Positions 31,061 through 42,944 of a stretch of 64,000 nt of DNA are shown piece after piece. The notes under the pieces are model-generated. The model was not told the DNA's origin, made no database searches, and saw only the letters and a program-made list of their open reading frames with translations. Made by a program: the position numbers and the translations under genes. The DNA is taken from assembly GCF_008831285.2 (NCBI RefSeq), contig NC_045144.1:8717886-8781885 (forward strand). The letters run 5' to 3'. The stretch is from Nymphaea colorata. Taxonomy: Eukaryota; Streptophyta; Magnoliopsida; Nymphaeales; Nymphaeaceae. Position 1 is the first letter of the stretch; each line of letters starts with the position of its first letter.

Positions 31061-31968
31061 CAAAGCCTCTTATTCTTGTTTATATTTTATCTTTCCAACT
31101 CTGTTTCATTTTTATTATTTTTATAGAGTATAATACTCTTAGTATGTCCATTATTACAATTTTTATATTAGGATAAGTTCTAGTGGTGGAGGCATAAAAG
31201 TTTTCTAGAGGGGGCGCCCTTCACCGATTTTTATATTTGAAGGGGCACTCATATACATAACAAACCAAATATTCAAAAATATTAATTAAATATAAAGAAA
31301 GCTTGAGGGGCTGCCCACACCAGTTAAGTTCCCATTTAGAGTGGTTAGATCTTATTATTTTCTTGTTGGTGAGTTTGATCTTGATAATCTTCTTGATTAG
31401 AGAACAAGTCAGCGTAGTGTTTAAACTTTTAGTTAGTTGTATGCAATTTCTATCACGCTCTAGCATTTTCATTATCCTTGTTTTGTACTTTGATATCCGT
31501 TAACATGCTGGTGCTGACATACTAAAAATCTTGTTGAAAATGTTTGACAAGGGATTTATTTGACAAATTCTCAAAACAAGGGAAACTAACATATCGAATT
31601 TAGGTTTTTAGAGGTTTTTAAGTTGCATAGCATAATATTAGCTATTCTCAATGTTTGCTGTAGCTTAGTGTTGATTCACATAGACTTAGAATATATTAAA
31701 CATGTTTTCGGTTAGTTCATAGTGAGACAATAGTTATTTTTCTAAAAAGTGCAACTGATCTTAGGTTTTTAATGTTACTCAATTAATTTTCAGGTGTGAA
31801 GGAATAGAAATTCAATGCTAGAAACATCTCTAAGGTTTGTATCAATCGTTTGGCCACTGCACCTTTTGCCTTGTCCATATTGGCAAGGTTGCTAAATGGA
31901 CACAAATTAAATTGCCCTATGATCCCTCCAGCTATGAGCCGAAAGTATTTTAGAAATTATATCTCATG

Positions 31969-31970
<2 letters not shown>
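31061..31970. other. Non-coding, dispersed repeat copy
   Basis: Positions 31165-31330 carry a minus-strand copy of a dispersed repeat also seen at 44681-44840 and 47124-47270 (shared words gggcactcatata and gcccacaccag). The rest is AT-rich without an identifiable gene. Confidence 0.4.

Positions 31971-32055
<85 letters not shown>
31971..32055. repeat. (TA)n microsatellite
   Basis: An uninterrupted run of about 42 TA dinucleotides. Confidence 0.98.
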
Positions 32056-32058
<3 letters not shown>

Positions 32059-32469
32059 CAGATGGACGATTAAGATCAGATTAATGAGAAAAATATGTAA
32101 ACTAATATTAGATGATAAAAATGTCCTGCTCCTTTTCTCATTATTTTTCTCTTAACCATCCATTATATTAAATCAGATAGCCTTGGTTAGATAACTGGAT
32201 GACTTTGAAAAGCCAGTGTCACTATATGTGTGTGTGTGTGTGTGGGAGGGTAGGGAGCGGGAGGAGACCCCTAGTTGTTGCTAGTATTGATGCAAAATAT
32301 TATGTGATTTTTTTATGACTATACTAAATTCATTTGGATATACATGATAGCTTGCAAATCTGAAAAAAAAGTGATTTTTCAAAAGTTTATTCTTGTTGAG
32401 AATCATGTTCCAGCAAAGATGTGTTTTCAAAATGATGGAGAAGATGATTTTTATGTTTTCAACTTTTTT

Positions 32470-32760
32470 TCTTGAGCAACATGCATGGCATCCAAAAACA
32501 TCACCATATGGTATGTTTGAGTAGCATCACAAGCACATTGGCGAGACTAACATTGCATGCTCTAACGACACACATAAGGGTTTTCGCATGCATTTGGCAG
32601 CTAACCTTGAGCGCTGCTGTTTACCTCATTACTATAATGCCCATTTCTTCTTTCAACCACAAAGCTCCCCTTGAAGCCCTTTTCATTAGAAAGCCAAATT
32701 TTAAACTCTTAACAATTTTTGGTGGTGCATGCTATCATCAGCATAGTTACAAACTCTAAT
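32470..32760 (+). pseudogene. Copia integrase fragment
   Basis: The frame from about 32580 reads QLTLSAAVYLITIMPISSFN, then HKAPLEALFIRKPNFKLLTI and FGGACYHQH. This is the conserved end of the Copia integrase region (the AVYLINRMP... ALF... FGCAC series). The catalytic Asp/Glu residues lie outside the fragment. No other part of this copy adjoins it. Confidence 0.7.
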
Positions 32761-32813
32761 ACTAGCCTATGTTATAATTTTCCTTGATATCTTTATCTTT
32801 CCTGATTTATCGA

Positions 32814-33096
32814 TGTTGCTGTTGGGAAGGGATCTGGCTAACTCCTTCCTATTTTGTAGTAATTGTGCTTCCTTTTATCTAGTCCTAAACATCTGGGCTA
32901 AATCAAGGTGTGCATTGATGTTGTTACGTAGGCCTCTTGCTGGCTTCCATATTTATGGCCCTGTAACCATGACTAAAAATCAATAAGAAGAAAAGAAAGT
33001 GGGTGCTTCCTTCATCGTGGAACGTAGGCTTCAGGCGAACCACTTTAAATTGTATATTCGTGTTGTTAGTCCTCTTCTTCATTGTGCCAATTAACA
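32814..33096 (+). repeat. Probable 5' LTR of a Copia remnant
   Basis: Begins tgttgctgttggg and ends attaaca, with the LTR-typical catcgtggaacgtaggctt... gaaccactt block near 33016-33048. The following tgtaccaaagcgg resembles an altered primer-binding site, and gag begins about 50 bases later. The paired LTR was not found. Confidence 0.5.
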
Positions 33097-33144
33097 TGTA
33101 CCAAAGCGGGACAAATAAGTTGTTCTAGCACGTCTCTGCTGCAT

Positions 33145-34170
33145 CATGGCAGATTCTCAATGAGATGGTGATCAGAATCAAAATGACATAGGCAGCTCAA
33201 AAAATAGCAAAAGCAACATTGGTGATCAAAACAACAATAATGCATTGAAGATCACCACCTTGCCTCTCAAAGGGCCAAACTACATCAATTTGGCAAAGGC
33301 TGACCATCTCTTCGTCAATGGTTGGTCTAAGATGGGCTACATTAACGGTAAGATTGTTCCACCTCCTCAAACTGAACCGACCTTTGATAATTGGCAATCA
33401 GAGAATGATATGGTCACATCCGGGTTGATTAATTCTATGAATCATTATTGCTAATCTAATGTATCAAGAGACTGCTAAAGAGGTATGGGATACTCTAAAA
33501 GAGTTGTTTACCAAACAAAATAACTTGGCCCATGCATATGAATTGAAAGTTAAAATTGCTAAATTGTCTATGGGAAATAAACCCATCCAGCTTTATATTG
33601 TTAAACTTGAAGTTTCTTTGATGAACTTTATCAGTATCGACATGCTGCATTACACACACACACACACACACATATATATAAATGACATGCAGAGGAGAAC
33701 AAAATTTTTAAATTACTTGGTGGATTTGGCAATGACTATGAAGGAGTCCACATTCAAATTCTTATGACAAATCCAATGCTTTCATTCATTAATGTGCATC
33801 AGTTTATTCAAAGGGAAGTTTTTTTGGCACATGGTGATGAATATGATCTTTAAGACTAAAGAAGAAAATCAAGAAAAGGTGACTTGCTATACTCAAAATT
33901 CTACTCTTAGTGAGGAGCACAAAACTTATGCCCTTGTGTCAAGCAAAATCCGTAGCAAGTGTACTCATTGCAAATGCATAGGTCACACCCGCGAATGGTG
34001 CTAAGAGCTCATGGACATACCCCAAAGGATAAAATGCCTAATATGGTCAACTACGTCACCAAGGAAGACATCAAAAATTTTTTTCAAAAATTAAGTTCAT
34101 ATAATACATTTGTGTTCTTCTCTATGGATGGCACTCTTATGCAATGTAAAACATGAGGCAGAGAAAAAAC
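33145..34170 (+). pseudogene. Degenerate Copia gag with zinc knuckle
   Basis: Starts MADSQ near 33147. It shows KITTLPLKGPNYINLAKADH, the decayed membrane-proximal Gag pattern, at 33248, then YQETAKEVWDTLKELFTKQN near 33461 and a CX2CX4HX4C zinc knuckle (CTHCKCIGHTREWC) at about 33962-34003. A CA microsatellite with ATATAT interrupts the frame at 33652-33680. Stops and frameshifts make it inactive. The protein type differs from the Gag of the young element, so this is another lineage. Confidence 0.7.
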
Positions 34171-34498
34171 AAGATGGAGAAAAGAATAAGGAAAAGTTGT
34201 TAAGTGTTGCCAATATATTGCCTTTGATGTAGAGTAGATATGTATGACATTATGAAAAAAGCATGTTATATGAGCAAAAAAAAGCAAATAGAGTGCAAGT
34301 CACCGATAAGGCCATAAATGCATATGTCTAGGGTATTCATCAACCCGAGCTTGAAGCTATCTTTGCCTTATCAAATCCAAATATTATGTTATCATGCACA
34401 TTTTGCGGCAAAATTAGAAAGAGTTTATAATTTCAAAGCTTTTAATTTCTAGATTTTGAAACACACATGGCCCTAGTATAAATGTTGATCTTCCATGA

Positions 34499-35070
34499 TG
34501 TTGAAACTATCACGAACTCAACGCACAACAATCACACAAGTAAAAGCATCGATTTTACATGGTTCGGCAAAGAGCCTACATCCACGGTCAGATTACTCAC
34601 ACAATACTGTATTTCTCATCAAGATAGAGCACCATTACAGCGATACACCATAAAGGCCTTGGTTTTCAACGGATAGACTAAAGGAAAACCTCTCACACAA
34701 GGAAAGGCCCAAGACAAAAAAAATCAACTTCCAAAACTACAAAGCTTTCCATAAAAACTGATCCTAATCGTAATAGGACACCACCATTTAGGACAATGGT
34801 AACAAGCTCCCCCTCAAGTTGGAGCACAGATACTAATCTAACAATCACGGTGTAAGGGTTTGTTTCAAACCATAGATAGATCATTGAAGCTTACGAACTT
34901 TACTGGTGTCATGAACATATCCAGTAGGGAGGGTCATATACACTTCTTCCTCCACTACGCCATGCAGAAAGACATTTTTACATCTAGCTTCAGAACTTTC
35001 CAATTTTCATTGCCAGCGATGGAGAGAAGAACACGAATAGAACCCACTTTTGTTGAAGGTGCAAATGTTT
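34499..35070 (-). mobile_element. Copia remnant: 3' LTR plus reverse transcriptase piece
   Basis: A minus-strand element. The LTR (34499-34804) runs from tgttgaaact to ggtaaca on the plus strand, giving TG...CA ends, and contains the ccgtggatgtag... gaaccatgtaaa block read on the minus strand. Next to it is the purine tract gagggggagc (complement at 34805-34815). Beyond this, the minus strand encodes DFTETFAPSTKVGSIRVLLS, IAGNENWKVLKLDVK and KKCI, the Copia reverse transcriptase start, with stops. The sequence between LTR and this piece is too short for a whole Pol, so it is internally deleted. Confidence 0.7.
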
Positions 35071-35099
35071 CTGTAAAGTCTATTCTACTGAAAGCACAA

Positions 35100-35994
35100 G
35101 CAAGAGTCAGCTTGAATCACATAATATAGTATTAAAAGAACAAGTCAGTACATTGCAAATAAAACTTGTTTTATTTGAAGAGAAATGTGCAGGATATGGT
35201 GAGCTCAAAGAAACATGTGCTAGAGTACCTGAGCTCGAGGCAGCTTATGATCGCATCAATCAAATCAGCTTCACTTGGGATCATTCAGTTAAGTTTCAAA
35301 TATATTATATGCTCAAGTGTCTTCTTTCTTTTTTATAAAAAATTTTACTTCTTCTATGCAAGTTTGCCCACACATCCTAATTTCCCCCATTGATGCGTGC
35401 AAAGATGAAGTTTTCATTTATCTACACAAATGTGGTGCATTAAATGTCACGTACTTGTGCTGTCTTAAATTTTCAATATGTAAGACGGGTGGTAATTAAA
35501 AATGAATGTAATGGAACTTTCTTTGAATATCGTCATAGGTACTGTAGGATATATTTTTGTATTCCCATTATTTGGCTTCAACGGAATATAATGTAATATT
35601 AAAACAATTAATATTAATTTTAGTGACGGAAAAAAGAACCATCAGTAATATGATCATTAGCGATGGTAATTACATGTTGGTATAAATATAATTACTACTG
35701 ATTCCGTCAGTAATTGTCCAACCATTTACTGATAGTTTTGTACGTTGTCAGTAAAGATCACATTTTTATTGACGGTCTATTCCATCAATAAATAATGAAA
35801 TTTCATTGACGGTTGATGAAACTGTCAGTGAAGATGTATGTTTTACTAATCGTCCTGCGCATTAGTCAGTGAATGTATCAACGATGTTGTCTACTGTTAC
35901 TGGTTTCGTATGCCGTCGGTGAAATTTTCACTGACGATATTTAGCCTTTTACCAACAGTTTGTTAGTGTCAGTAATAATGCTTTTTTTGTAGTG
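35100..35994 (+). mobile_element. CACTA (En/Spm-type) element remnant with right terminus
   Basis: The right end reads gctttttttgtagtg (35980-35994), that is CACTACAAAAAAAGC inward, the hallmark CACTA terminus. The preceding 350 bases carry repeated subterminal words of the form actgacgg/gtcagtga/tcagtaa in both orientations (35620-35970). At 35145-35290 a frame reads LFEEKCAGYGELKETCARVP then ELEAAYDR, a coiled-coil stretch like those I associate with plant CACTA-encoded proteins; that link is from memory. The left terminus was not found. Confidence 0.65.
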
Positions 35995-38900
35995 TTTAGC
36001 CAGATCCTGGTGCTACCGAATGGCCAATAGCAGGGCGCTAATATTCTTCTTCATGGTTTCAGTTCCCAGGTATTAGGTAACAAATGCATGCACAAGATCT
36101 GGGTTAGAACGATACTTATAAGTCAACATTTGGATAAACTTCTGGTCCATATACCATCATGATCAAATTAATCCACACACATAGAGGCATGAGAGTTGAA
36201 TGTATGCCCCATAAGAAATGAGAATTTCTAAAATAGTTCCCCTTAGCCAAAAAATTTTCTGGCATCGCCACTGGTTGGTTGGATCTTGATGCTTGCAGAT
36301 TCTGTCTAGGGATGTCAATGGATCATATTAGAGGCAGATATTCCCTTAACCGTATCCATATCTTGGATAATTCACATGTCCAGACTTGAATTCAGCTTTA
36401 AATATGAAGAAAGAAAAGTCATTTCTGATTCAAATATGAATTTTGAACCGTATGTAGCCGATTTTCAAATGTAGGAGCATCAAATATATGGCATTTATTT
36501 AAAACTAAATGTGATGTAAGTCTGATAAGATATTTATGTATATTCAATTCCGAATTAAATCAAATGTCATTTTGGATATTATTTTTTTCCACGTCTGATT
36601 TTATTTAAAATGATTCAATAGGATATCCGATCTAGTTTGGACATAAAACCAGGCACGCACACACACACAATATATATATATATATATATAATGTGGCGTA
36701 TATGGTCAAGTCCAAGTCCTGCTCCATTTCACTTTACGTTGATCCAACGCAGTGATTCCCCAATCCAAGAACCGATTCCTCATATCTACATCAACAACGA
36801 AACTTCCAAAACAACGAAAGCAGCCCAATGGGGTATAGGCAACAAGAGGATAAGGGTCACTTTCATTTTCCGTGCTCTATTGGGGACCATTGCAATGAAG
36901 GTGCGGTCCAGAACCTAACCATGGAGGACCACAGACGGGCTTTTCTGTGTTAAATCCAGACTTCATGGACCACTCAATGCCAGAGGGTACATTACAGCAT
37001 TGCATTCGTTTTGGTCTTATATGTGTCACTGCATCCCGAGGGAAAGAAGACATAAGTCTGGTCCTTGCTCATCCTCATGTGTGGTAATATTCACCAATAC
37101 ACAGGCAAACATAGTTACAGATCGAAGATGACGAGTATGACCCACCCAGGTCCCGAAGCAGCTCTGAATCCCAAGAGCAGGGGGAAGACACAGGGCCTAG
37201 TCGACCTCTTTGGAGTATTTGGTCATGTGGTTCGCTTTTGTTTAATCACTTCCATAGCTAGTTAAGTCTTCTCTCAGTCTGTTTGAAAGTCTGCTCCTTA
37301 TTGGGAAACAAGGAAATTTGAAACAATATTGAAAGAGAATTATCAGGGTGTAATAATAAGGAAAACACCGCTTTGAATCCCTATTTTTGGTTAAGTTTCA
37401 TATGGAGTAAGAGAAAATGAGGATACACATACACATACATGCAACAAACACATTAACAAATCGAATTTTATATTTTCTGCATTCACTATCTTATATGGCA
37501 TTGTAATTAATCTTCATGAACTTGTTCTCATCATTATCAATACCACAACCTAAACTTAGCGTAAACACCTTATACATCATTGTACAGACGACGAACAAAG
37601 AGAGACAAGGAGAAAAATTGGAATAGTAAAATTAAATCTTTTCCTGTACACACAAATAAAATTAAATATTTCCCTGTACACAAACCAGAAATTCGTGACA
37701 TCATACACACGCACACAAACGTGTATATGTGTGTATACATAGCACCAAGCCACGTAAGTGATCATATCTATAAGATTCATTGATTTATTTTATCATCTGA
37801 TAGTGCAGGATGGAACCGCACATGGCCGATATATAAAAACTAGTGCCGTAGTAATGTGTAACCTTATACCTTGCCATGTTGCCAAATTCCGGGCAGAATT
37901 AATCGTCGTAAGAGCTAGCTAGATCTACCCTACTCTTTGGTGTGTTCATTTTTCACTATTTTTCAGATGAAATGATGTAATACTGAATCTCAAGTGGATC
38001 TTTAGAATAGGTAAAGCTTTATTAACATATGTCAACTTTAGATTTTTATAGGCTTATTTTAGAGTAAAGACCTGCATCCTTAATGACAATTACCTGATAA
38101 ATTCACCGGCATGTGAGGACGCGCATTTTTAAAGCCTTCTCTGCTCAAATGAAAAATGTCTCTTATTCGTGAATGGAGTTTAAGTTACGATATATTTGCA
38201 CGGGGCTAGCTTCTAAGTCATTTCTAAGGTCCTATTCTATTGCTTTGATTTGGCATACATGAATGTTAATAAGGTGACAATGAACTTCGATTTTAAATCA
38301 AATTTCCAAAGCTAGAAGTTGTAGTAAGCAAAACAAATGTGGAATTTGGGGCATGTTACCTTTTATAACACTAAGAAAAACATCCCATTACTGCGTCAGA
38401 AGGAGAAACGCCAGTAAGCAATAATGAAATAGACGATATATATGAAAATTCGTTTACATGAAGCTGATCTGCTTGTTTCACTGTTGTCATGAATGTTGTT
38501 ACATACATTCGTACTTGATGAATTAAAGCTACTTATGATTTCCACCATGTTAACATCAAATAGCGATTAATGTACATAACTTAAAAGACATAACTGAAAT
38601 CCAATTGGTTCCCTAATTTTTTTGTTAGCTTAATTGCCGACTTTTTATACATAATGTAAGTCATTACTTCACCTCTACAAGGAACTATCCAAGTTAATCT
38701 GATGCACGTTTTCTATTTACTAAATGAATTAATATCATAAACGCATTTAGTTAATAAATTCATTAAATTACTCATAACTAATGCACGGCATATCTGGGTA
38801 GATCAACCTGAAACAGGTGAGACTAATTTATGTCCAACAGGTACCGATACTATATTATATTATATTGTATTGCGTGTGCATATGCTTGAGATCGTTATTT

Positions 38901-39371
38901 TTACATGCATTCAAGTTGGTTTCTTAAAATTTTCCCGTTCTTTAATAAATCCAACATCTACAGGCGTAACAGTTTATAGCATTGGTACTGTAGTGGAGAT
39001 TGGCTTTTGAATCATAAAAAATTAACATGTATCAAAGTTACTCTGCTGATTCAAAACTCAAAGGCATGCCGGAAATGCATCAAGTTTTGTTGGTTCAAAA
39101 AGTCTGCTTTTACCCTCTCAAATTCAGGATGTACAAATTAAGAGTTCACTGCTTTGTAGTTTTTTTGCTCATATTGAGAACATCTATGCAATTCGAATCA
39201 GGCCAAACAACTTGAGTTATAAAATATATACCAGATTGAACAAATAAATATTATACTAACCATCTCGTTTGCTCTTTTTGATCTGTTTCCCCTGTGCCTA
39301 AGTAAATCATCTATGCATGCGTTGAAGTCCGCGGACATAGTTTTACAGGCGCCATAGCTGTGGAACATCAC

Positions 39372-39373
<2 letters not shown>

Positions 39374-39409
<36 letters not shown>

Positions 39410-39428
39410 GTGTGTGTGTGTGTGTGTG
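39374..39428. repeat. (CT)n followed by (GT)n microsatellite
   Basis: About 17 CT units run directly into about nine GT units. Confidence 0.95.
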
Positions 39429-40208
39429 AGTGTGTGTCTCCGCCCCCCCTAACTGCCTTCATATATACATGCAAGTTCAACCTATAATAATTTCATGTCG
39501 ACAAGAAAATTCTACCATAAACACATTTTAGCCAGCAAGACTCGATCTTATTTACATAGTTCTTTCAAATGCATATTTTTTGGATGAATGAAGCGACATT
39601 AATGACCCATTAATTTGTAAAACGATTCGAACTGGGTAGTTTAACTTACTTCGAAACTTGGTCAAGTTTTGGTGTTGCATGTAGTCGGGGCTCACCAGAG
39701 CTTTCCGTTCAGTGGGCTTTACATGGCTTAGTCATGGTGTGTGCTGCTGTGCATACTGTTGACATTGTTCAACTGCAGGTTTGATGTAAAGCAGGATTTT
39801 CAACATACCATACACTTTATTTATTAAAAAAAAAAAGTGTATCCCCATGCATAGAAACACGCAAGTGCACACGCACAAGCATACACATAGAAAACACTTC
39901 TGGCAAAACGCAGACCGGCAGTGGTGTTGAAAACTGGTGCTATATATGTGGAAAGTTCATCTGCTCATGTCCAAGTGTCCTACGAATTAAGTTTTTTAAA
40001 CTTGCTCAGGACAAAAGGTTCTCCCATGTAAACAATGTCAAGCGTTTTTTCTTTCTAAAAGTTTTATTGGTACTTTATGATTGTTTGCACTTGCATGTGT
40101 GGAATAATACTTAATGATTAGTTACGAATCATATGCACATCATGGCTTTTTTTTCAAGTATGTGCTGTATAAGCACCTAACGTGTGCGTGTGCAAGCGAG
40201 TGTGTGTC

Positions 40209-40210
<2 letters not shown>

Positions 40211-40300
<90 letters not shown>
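40211..40300. repeat. (GT)n followed by (GA)n microsatellite
   Basis: About 17 GT units switch directly to about 28 GA units. Confidence 0.95.
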
Positions 40301-40303
<3 letters not shown>

Positions 40304-41199
40304 TTGAGCGAGAGAGAGAGATTGCTGATAGAGGTTTCCATATATAGCTATCTGTATAGGTGGGGAGTTAAAGTCTGATCCCCATGATCAGACCAGATTC
40401 TTCCGAGCTATATGAGCCAAACAAGACAGACTTAAATACTGAACATACCCGGTATGAAAAGCTATGGATATCACTGACAGATTGCTGTAACCTCGACGGT
40501 CCTCAACCCAGAGCTATATCATGGACACCGCCCCCCACTCCCCTCCCCCCCCCCCCTCTTCTCTCTCTCTCTCTCCCTCTGATATATATATCATTCATTT
40601 ACTCTTGAGTTCACGGCCATTTAGATCATTATGTGGCAACACATAGCTTGATAGGCGTTTGTGGGATTTCAGAAATCAAAGGCTTACAATCTCTATGTAG
40701 TGGAGCCTTGAACAGCTCCGCTTTGATTTAAAAAAAGGAAACATGATCCAAGAGTTTATTGATGAACAATAATAAGAAACAAAGTAGACAGAACAATGCC
40801 ACTTTTACACACCAGAGAATAGGAAGGACCAGCATAGAGAACTCACTTCACACAAAAATAACTATAATACGAATTAATAACTTCATCATCTCATATATAT
40901 TCTTCCCTTAGTTTAACCCAGGACTTTTTTTTATTATTTATTTTTGGGTAGTGGAGATGAAAGCTACAGCAGTGCGTCCTATAAATATTATTGAATACTA
41001 TTGCAGGTTTGAGTGTGCAGAATACTACTATGCTTCTGCCACTTTATCTCGTCATCGTCTTGCTCAACGGGTTTCTAGTACTTACCTTAGCACTGAAGCT
41101 TTCCACGCTGCTGTTTGTAAGATAACAGTCTGCCCATAAGCGCTCTTGAGGAGAGCATACTGAAACCATTTGGAAGAAGACCGCCACCAAAATCACGAC

Positions 41200-42321
41200 C
41201 TAAACATTCTTCCCCTTCTCTGACGTATCAGGCGAATGAGAAATGTTTTGTTGGTAATGGTGGAGATTGGAAGCTATAGCCCCGTAGGGATGCCTGAAAG
41301 ATTGGCTTAGGTTGCCGAAGGTTGATGAAGGAGAAGTTGGTTGTGCGCTTTGCAGACTCATATTCAGCAATTGGGGGTGACTGAGCTGCCTGGAGTGATC
41401 AAGTTCCAAAGGAGTTGTCACAAATGAGGGACTAGAGGGTTGCCCTTGAATAGGTTGGTAAAAGAGAAGGTGTGATCCAGATGATAACGACAGTGAGGAG
41501 AATACAGAATTGTTGCTGCAACTATTGTTTTCGTGAGCTTGAACTGAGTGAGTTTGGGCACCTAGATGTGCCAAAAAATGACTTGAATCTCTTTGGGCGA
41601 AAGGATTGGATGGCAGTGCATTGATGAGCAAGCTGGGGTATGAAGGTTGGTGGGGAAGATGAAACGGGCTCATAATTTGTGAATTATGGAGTAATTGGGG
41701 AGAAGATTGGCTTCCTTGTTCATACCTTTTACACGAAGCACTGGACTTCTCCTGATTGATCATTTCTTTCTCAGACCCAAACTGATCAGACCTCAAGGCT
41801 ATATCATGGCTGCCAAACTGAAGTCTGGCGATGCTCTTCTCATCAGGATCACTGACAACTGCACCTTCCATGGCACCACTCTTGTTCGAGAGTAAGTTCA
41901 GAGATTGAACACCGGAATATCTGTCGCCGTCCAAATCTGAATTGGAGATGGATGCTTGGAAACTGAAATCACACTCTTGAGGAATGGGGAGTGGGGGGAG
42001 TTCGTCAATTTCATGTTGGGCAGCCTTAATCAGCCAATCAACAACCTTGCTGGGCTGATTGAGACCGAGCCTGTCTTGGAGATCATAAAGTTGTATAGCA
42101 GTTGACACAGAAAGCCTTACACGCCTATCTCTCAGACCTTTAATTGTCCTTACTTTGCTATGCCTATCTTTGCCCCCAAAAGAACGCGAAACTCTTACAA
42201 TTCTTGGGTCCTTCAGTCCAGCCCAAGCCTTCAAGCTGTAAGATCCTTTTGCTTTCTTCTCATCTTCAGCACATCCTTCTTGCTTTCTGGGTGTAACAGT
42301 TTCTGCTGAGTTCCTTATCAT
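41200..42321 (-). CDS. TCP transcription factor, CIN-type (TCP5/13/17-like)
   Basis: An intronless frame of 373 residues from ATG at 42321. The TCP domain spans about residues 49-107: a basic region ([20 protein letters not shown]) then helix I, loop and helix II ([26 protein letters not shown]). This non-canonical helix-loop-helix binds GGNCCC-type promoter sites as dimers in the nucleus. The preceding [13 protein letters not shown] and the following [12 protein letters not shown] place it with class II CIN proteins, nearest to the TCP5/13/17 subgroup as I remember it, which restrains leaf margin and petal growth. The rest is Ser/Gln/His-rich and disordered. I see no miR319 target region, consistent with that subgroup. 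Two positions differ from what I recall as the usual motif: Arg58 where KVCT has Cys, and Ser73 where LSVPTA has Pro. No neighbour suggests an operon-like relation. Confidence 0.93.
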   Translation of the reverse strand: MIRNSAETVTPRKQEGCAEDEKKAKGSYSLKAWAGLKDPRIVRVSRSFGGKDRHSKVRTIKGLRDRRVRLSVSTAIQLYDLQDRLGLNQPSKVVDWLIKAAQHEIDELPPLPIPQECDFSFQASISNSDLDGDRYSGVQSLNLLSNKSGAMEGAVVSDPDEKSIARLQFGSHDIALRSDQFGSEKEMINQEKSSASCKRYEQGSQSSPQLLHNSQIMSPFHLPHQPSYPSLLINALPSNPFAQRDSSHFLAHLGAQTHSVQAHENNSCSNNSVFSSLSLSSGSHLLFYQPIQGQPSSPSFVTTPLELDHSRQLSHPQLLNMSLQSAQPTSPSSTFGNLSQSFRHPYGAIASNLHHYQQNISHSPDTSEKGKNV

Positions 42322-42846
42322 CTTATTACCCTCATGATGCTTTGTCCAAGGACTATCAAAATGTTTCTATTGAGAACAGCTAAGGAGCTCTTGACAATTT
42401 ATGCCGTTTTGAAGGATCGATCACAAGTATTTACTTTGGAGCGTTTTCTCTGTAACTGCCACCCATTCACATCTGTTTGCAGATTCCCAAACTAGTGTTG
42501 ATTGTATATATGGAAATGTCACTGAATTAAGAAAACAGAAAACGATGGTATGACAAAGGATCCCAAAATCAAACAAGTTATGGACGTTTGACTACTTAAA
42601 CATAAGGATCTGAGTTTCTTTTCAAGGTATTAAAGGAAAAAAAACTTGATTTTCCATGTAAATTTTACATGGAAACCAAAGGCAAGTGCATAAACTTATA
42701 AAATGTATAGGTAACCTAGAAGTTATCAGTATAAAAGTGCTGCAATGCCTCTTTGAGTTTCAAGCCGTGGAAAGCACTGCAATAATGATATAAAAGATAC
42801 ATAAATTGAGAGTGAAAAAAAAAAATGCAGATCTTGACTTGCTTAC

Positions 42847-42944
42847 TTGTTTAGCAGAGATGATTAGACAGCATCGTTGGTGTTCAGCACCCTTTCAACT
42901 CTTCTTCTGTACATCGTACTGCTCAGACGGCCTTTCAGTATTTG
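42847..42944 (-). promoter_or_regulatory. Possible non-coding upstream exon of the TCP gene
   Basis: On the minus strand a T-rich tract ending cttgcag precedes 98 bases that end at gtaagc, so this segment looks like an exon bounded by a good acceptor and donor about 520-620 bases before the TCP start codon. It has no long open frame. If real, the TCP transcript has at least one 5' untranslated intron. The acceptor nearer to the ATG is not obvious. Confidence 0.3.

Larger units (their letters stand above)
35995..40950. other. AT-rich intergenic region, no gene seen
   Basis: Nothing gene-like is supported. At 36306, tagggatgtcaatggatc begins a stretch rich in gatatcc-type words to about 36640, probably another old TAGGG-type element. 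At 38369, cactaagaaaaacatcccat resembles a CACTA terminus pointing right, without a visible partner. Microsatellites are listed separately. Small frames at 36637-36918 and 37065-37265 show no recognisable domains. Confidence 0.4.

Noticed and set aside
31850-32056. 68-codon frame ending in alternating Tyr-Ile
   Set aside because: Most of it is the TA microsatellite.
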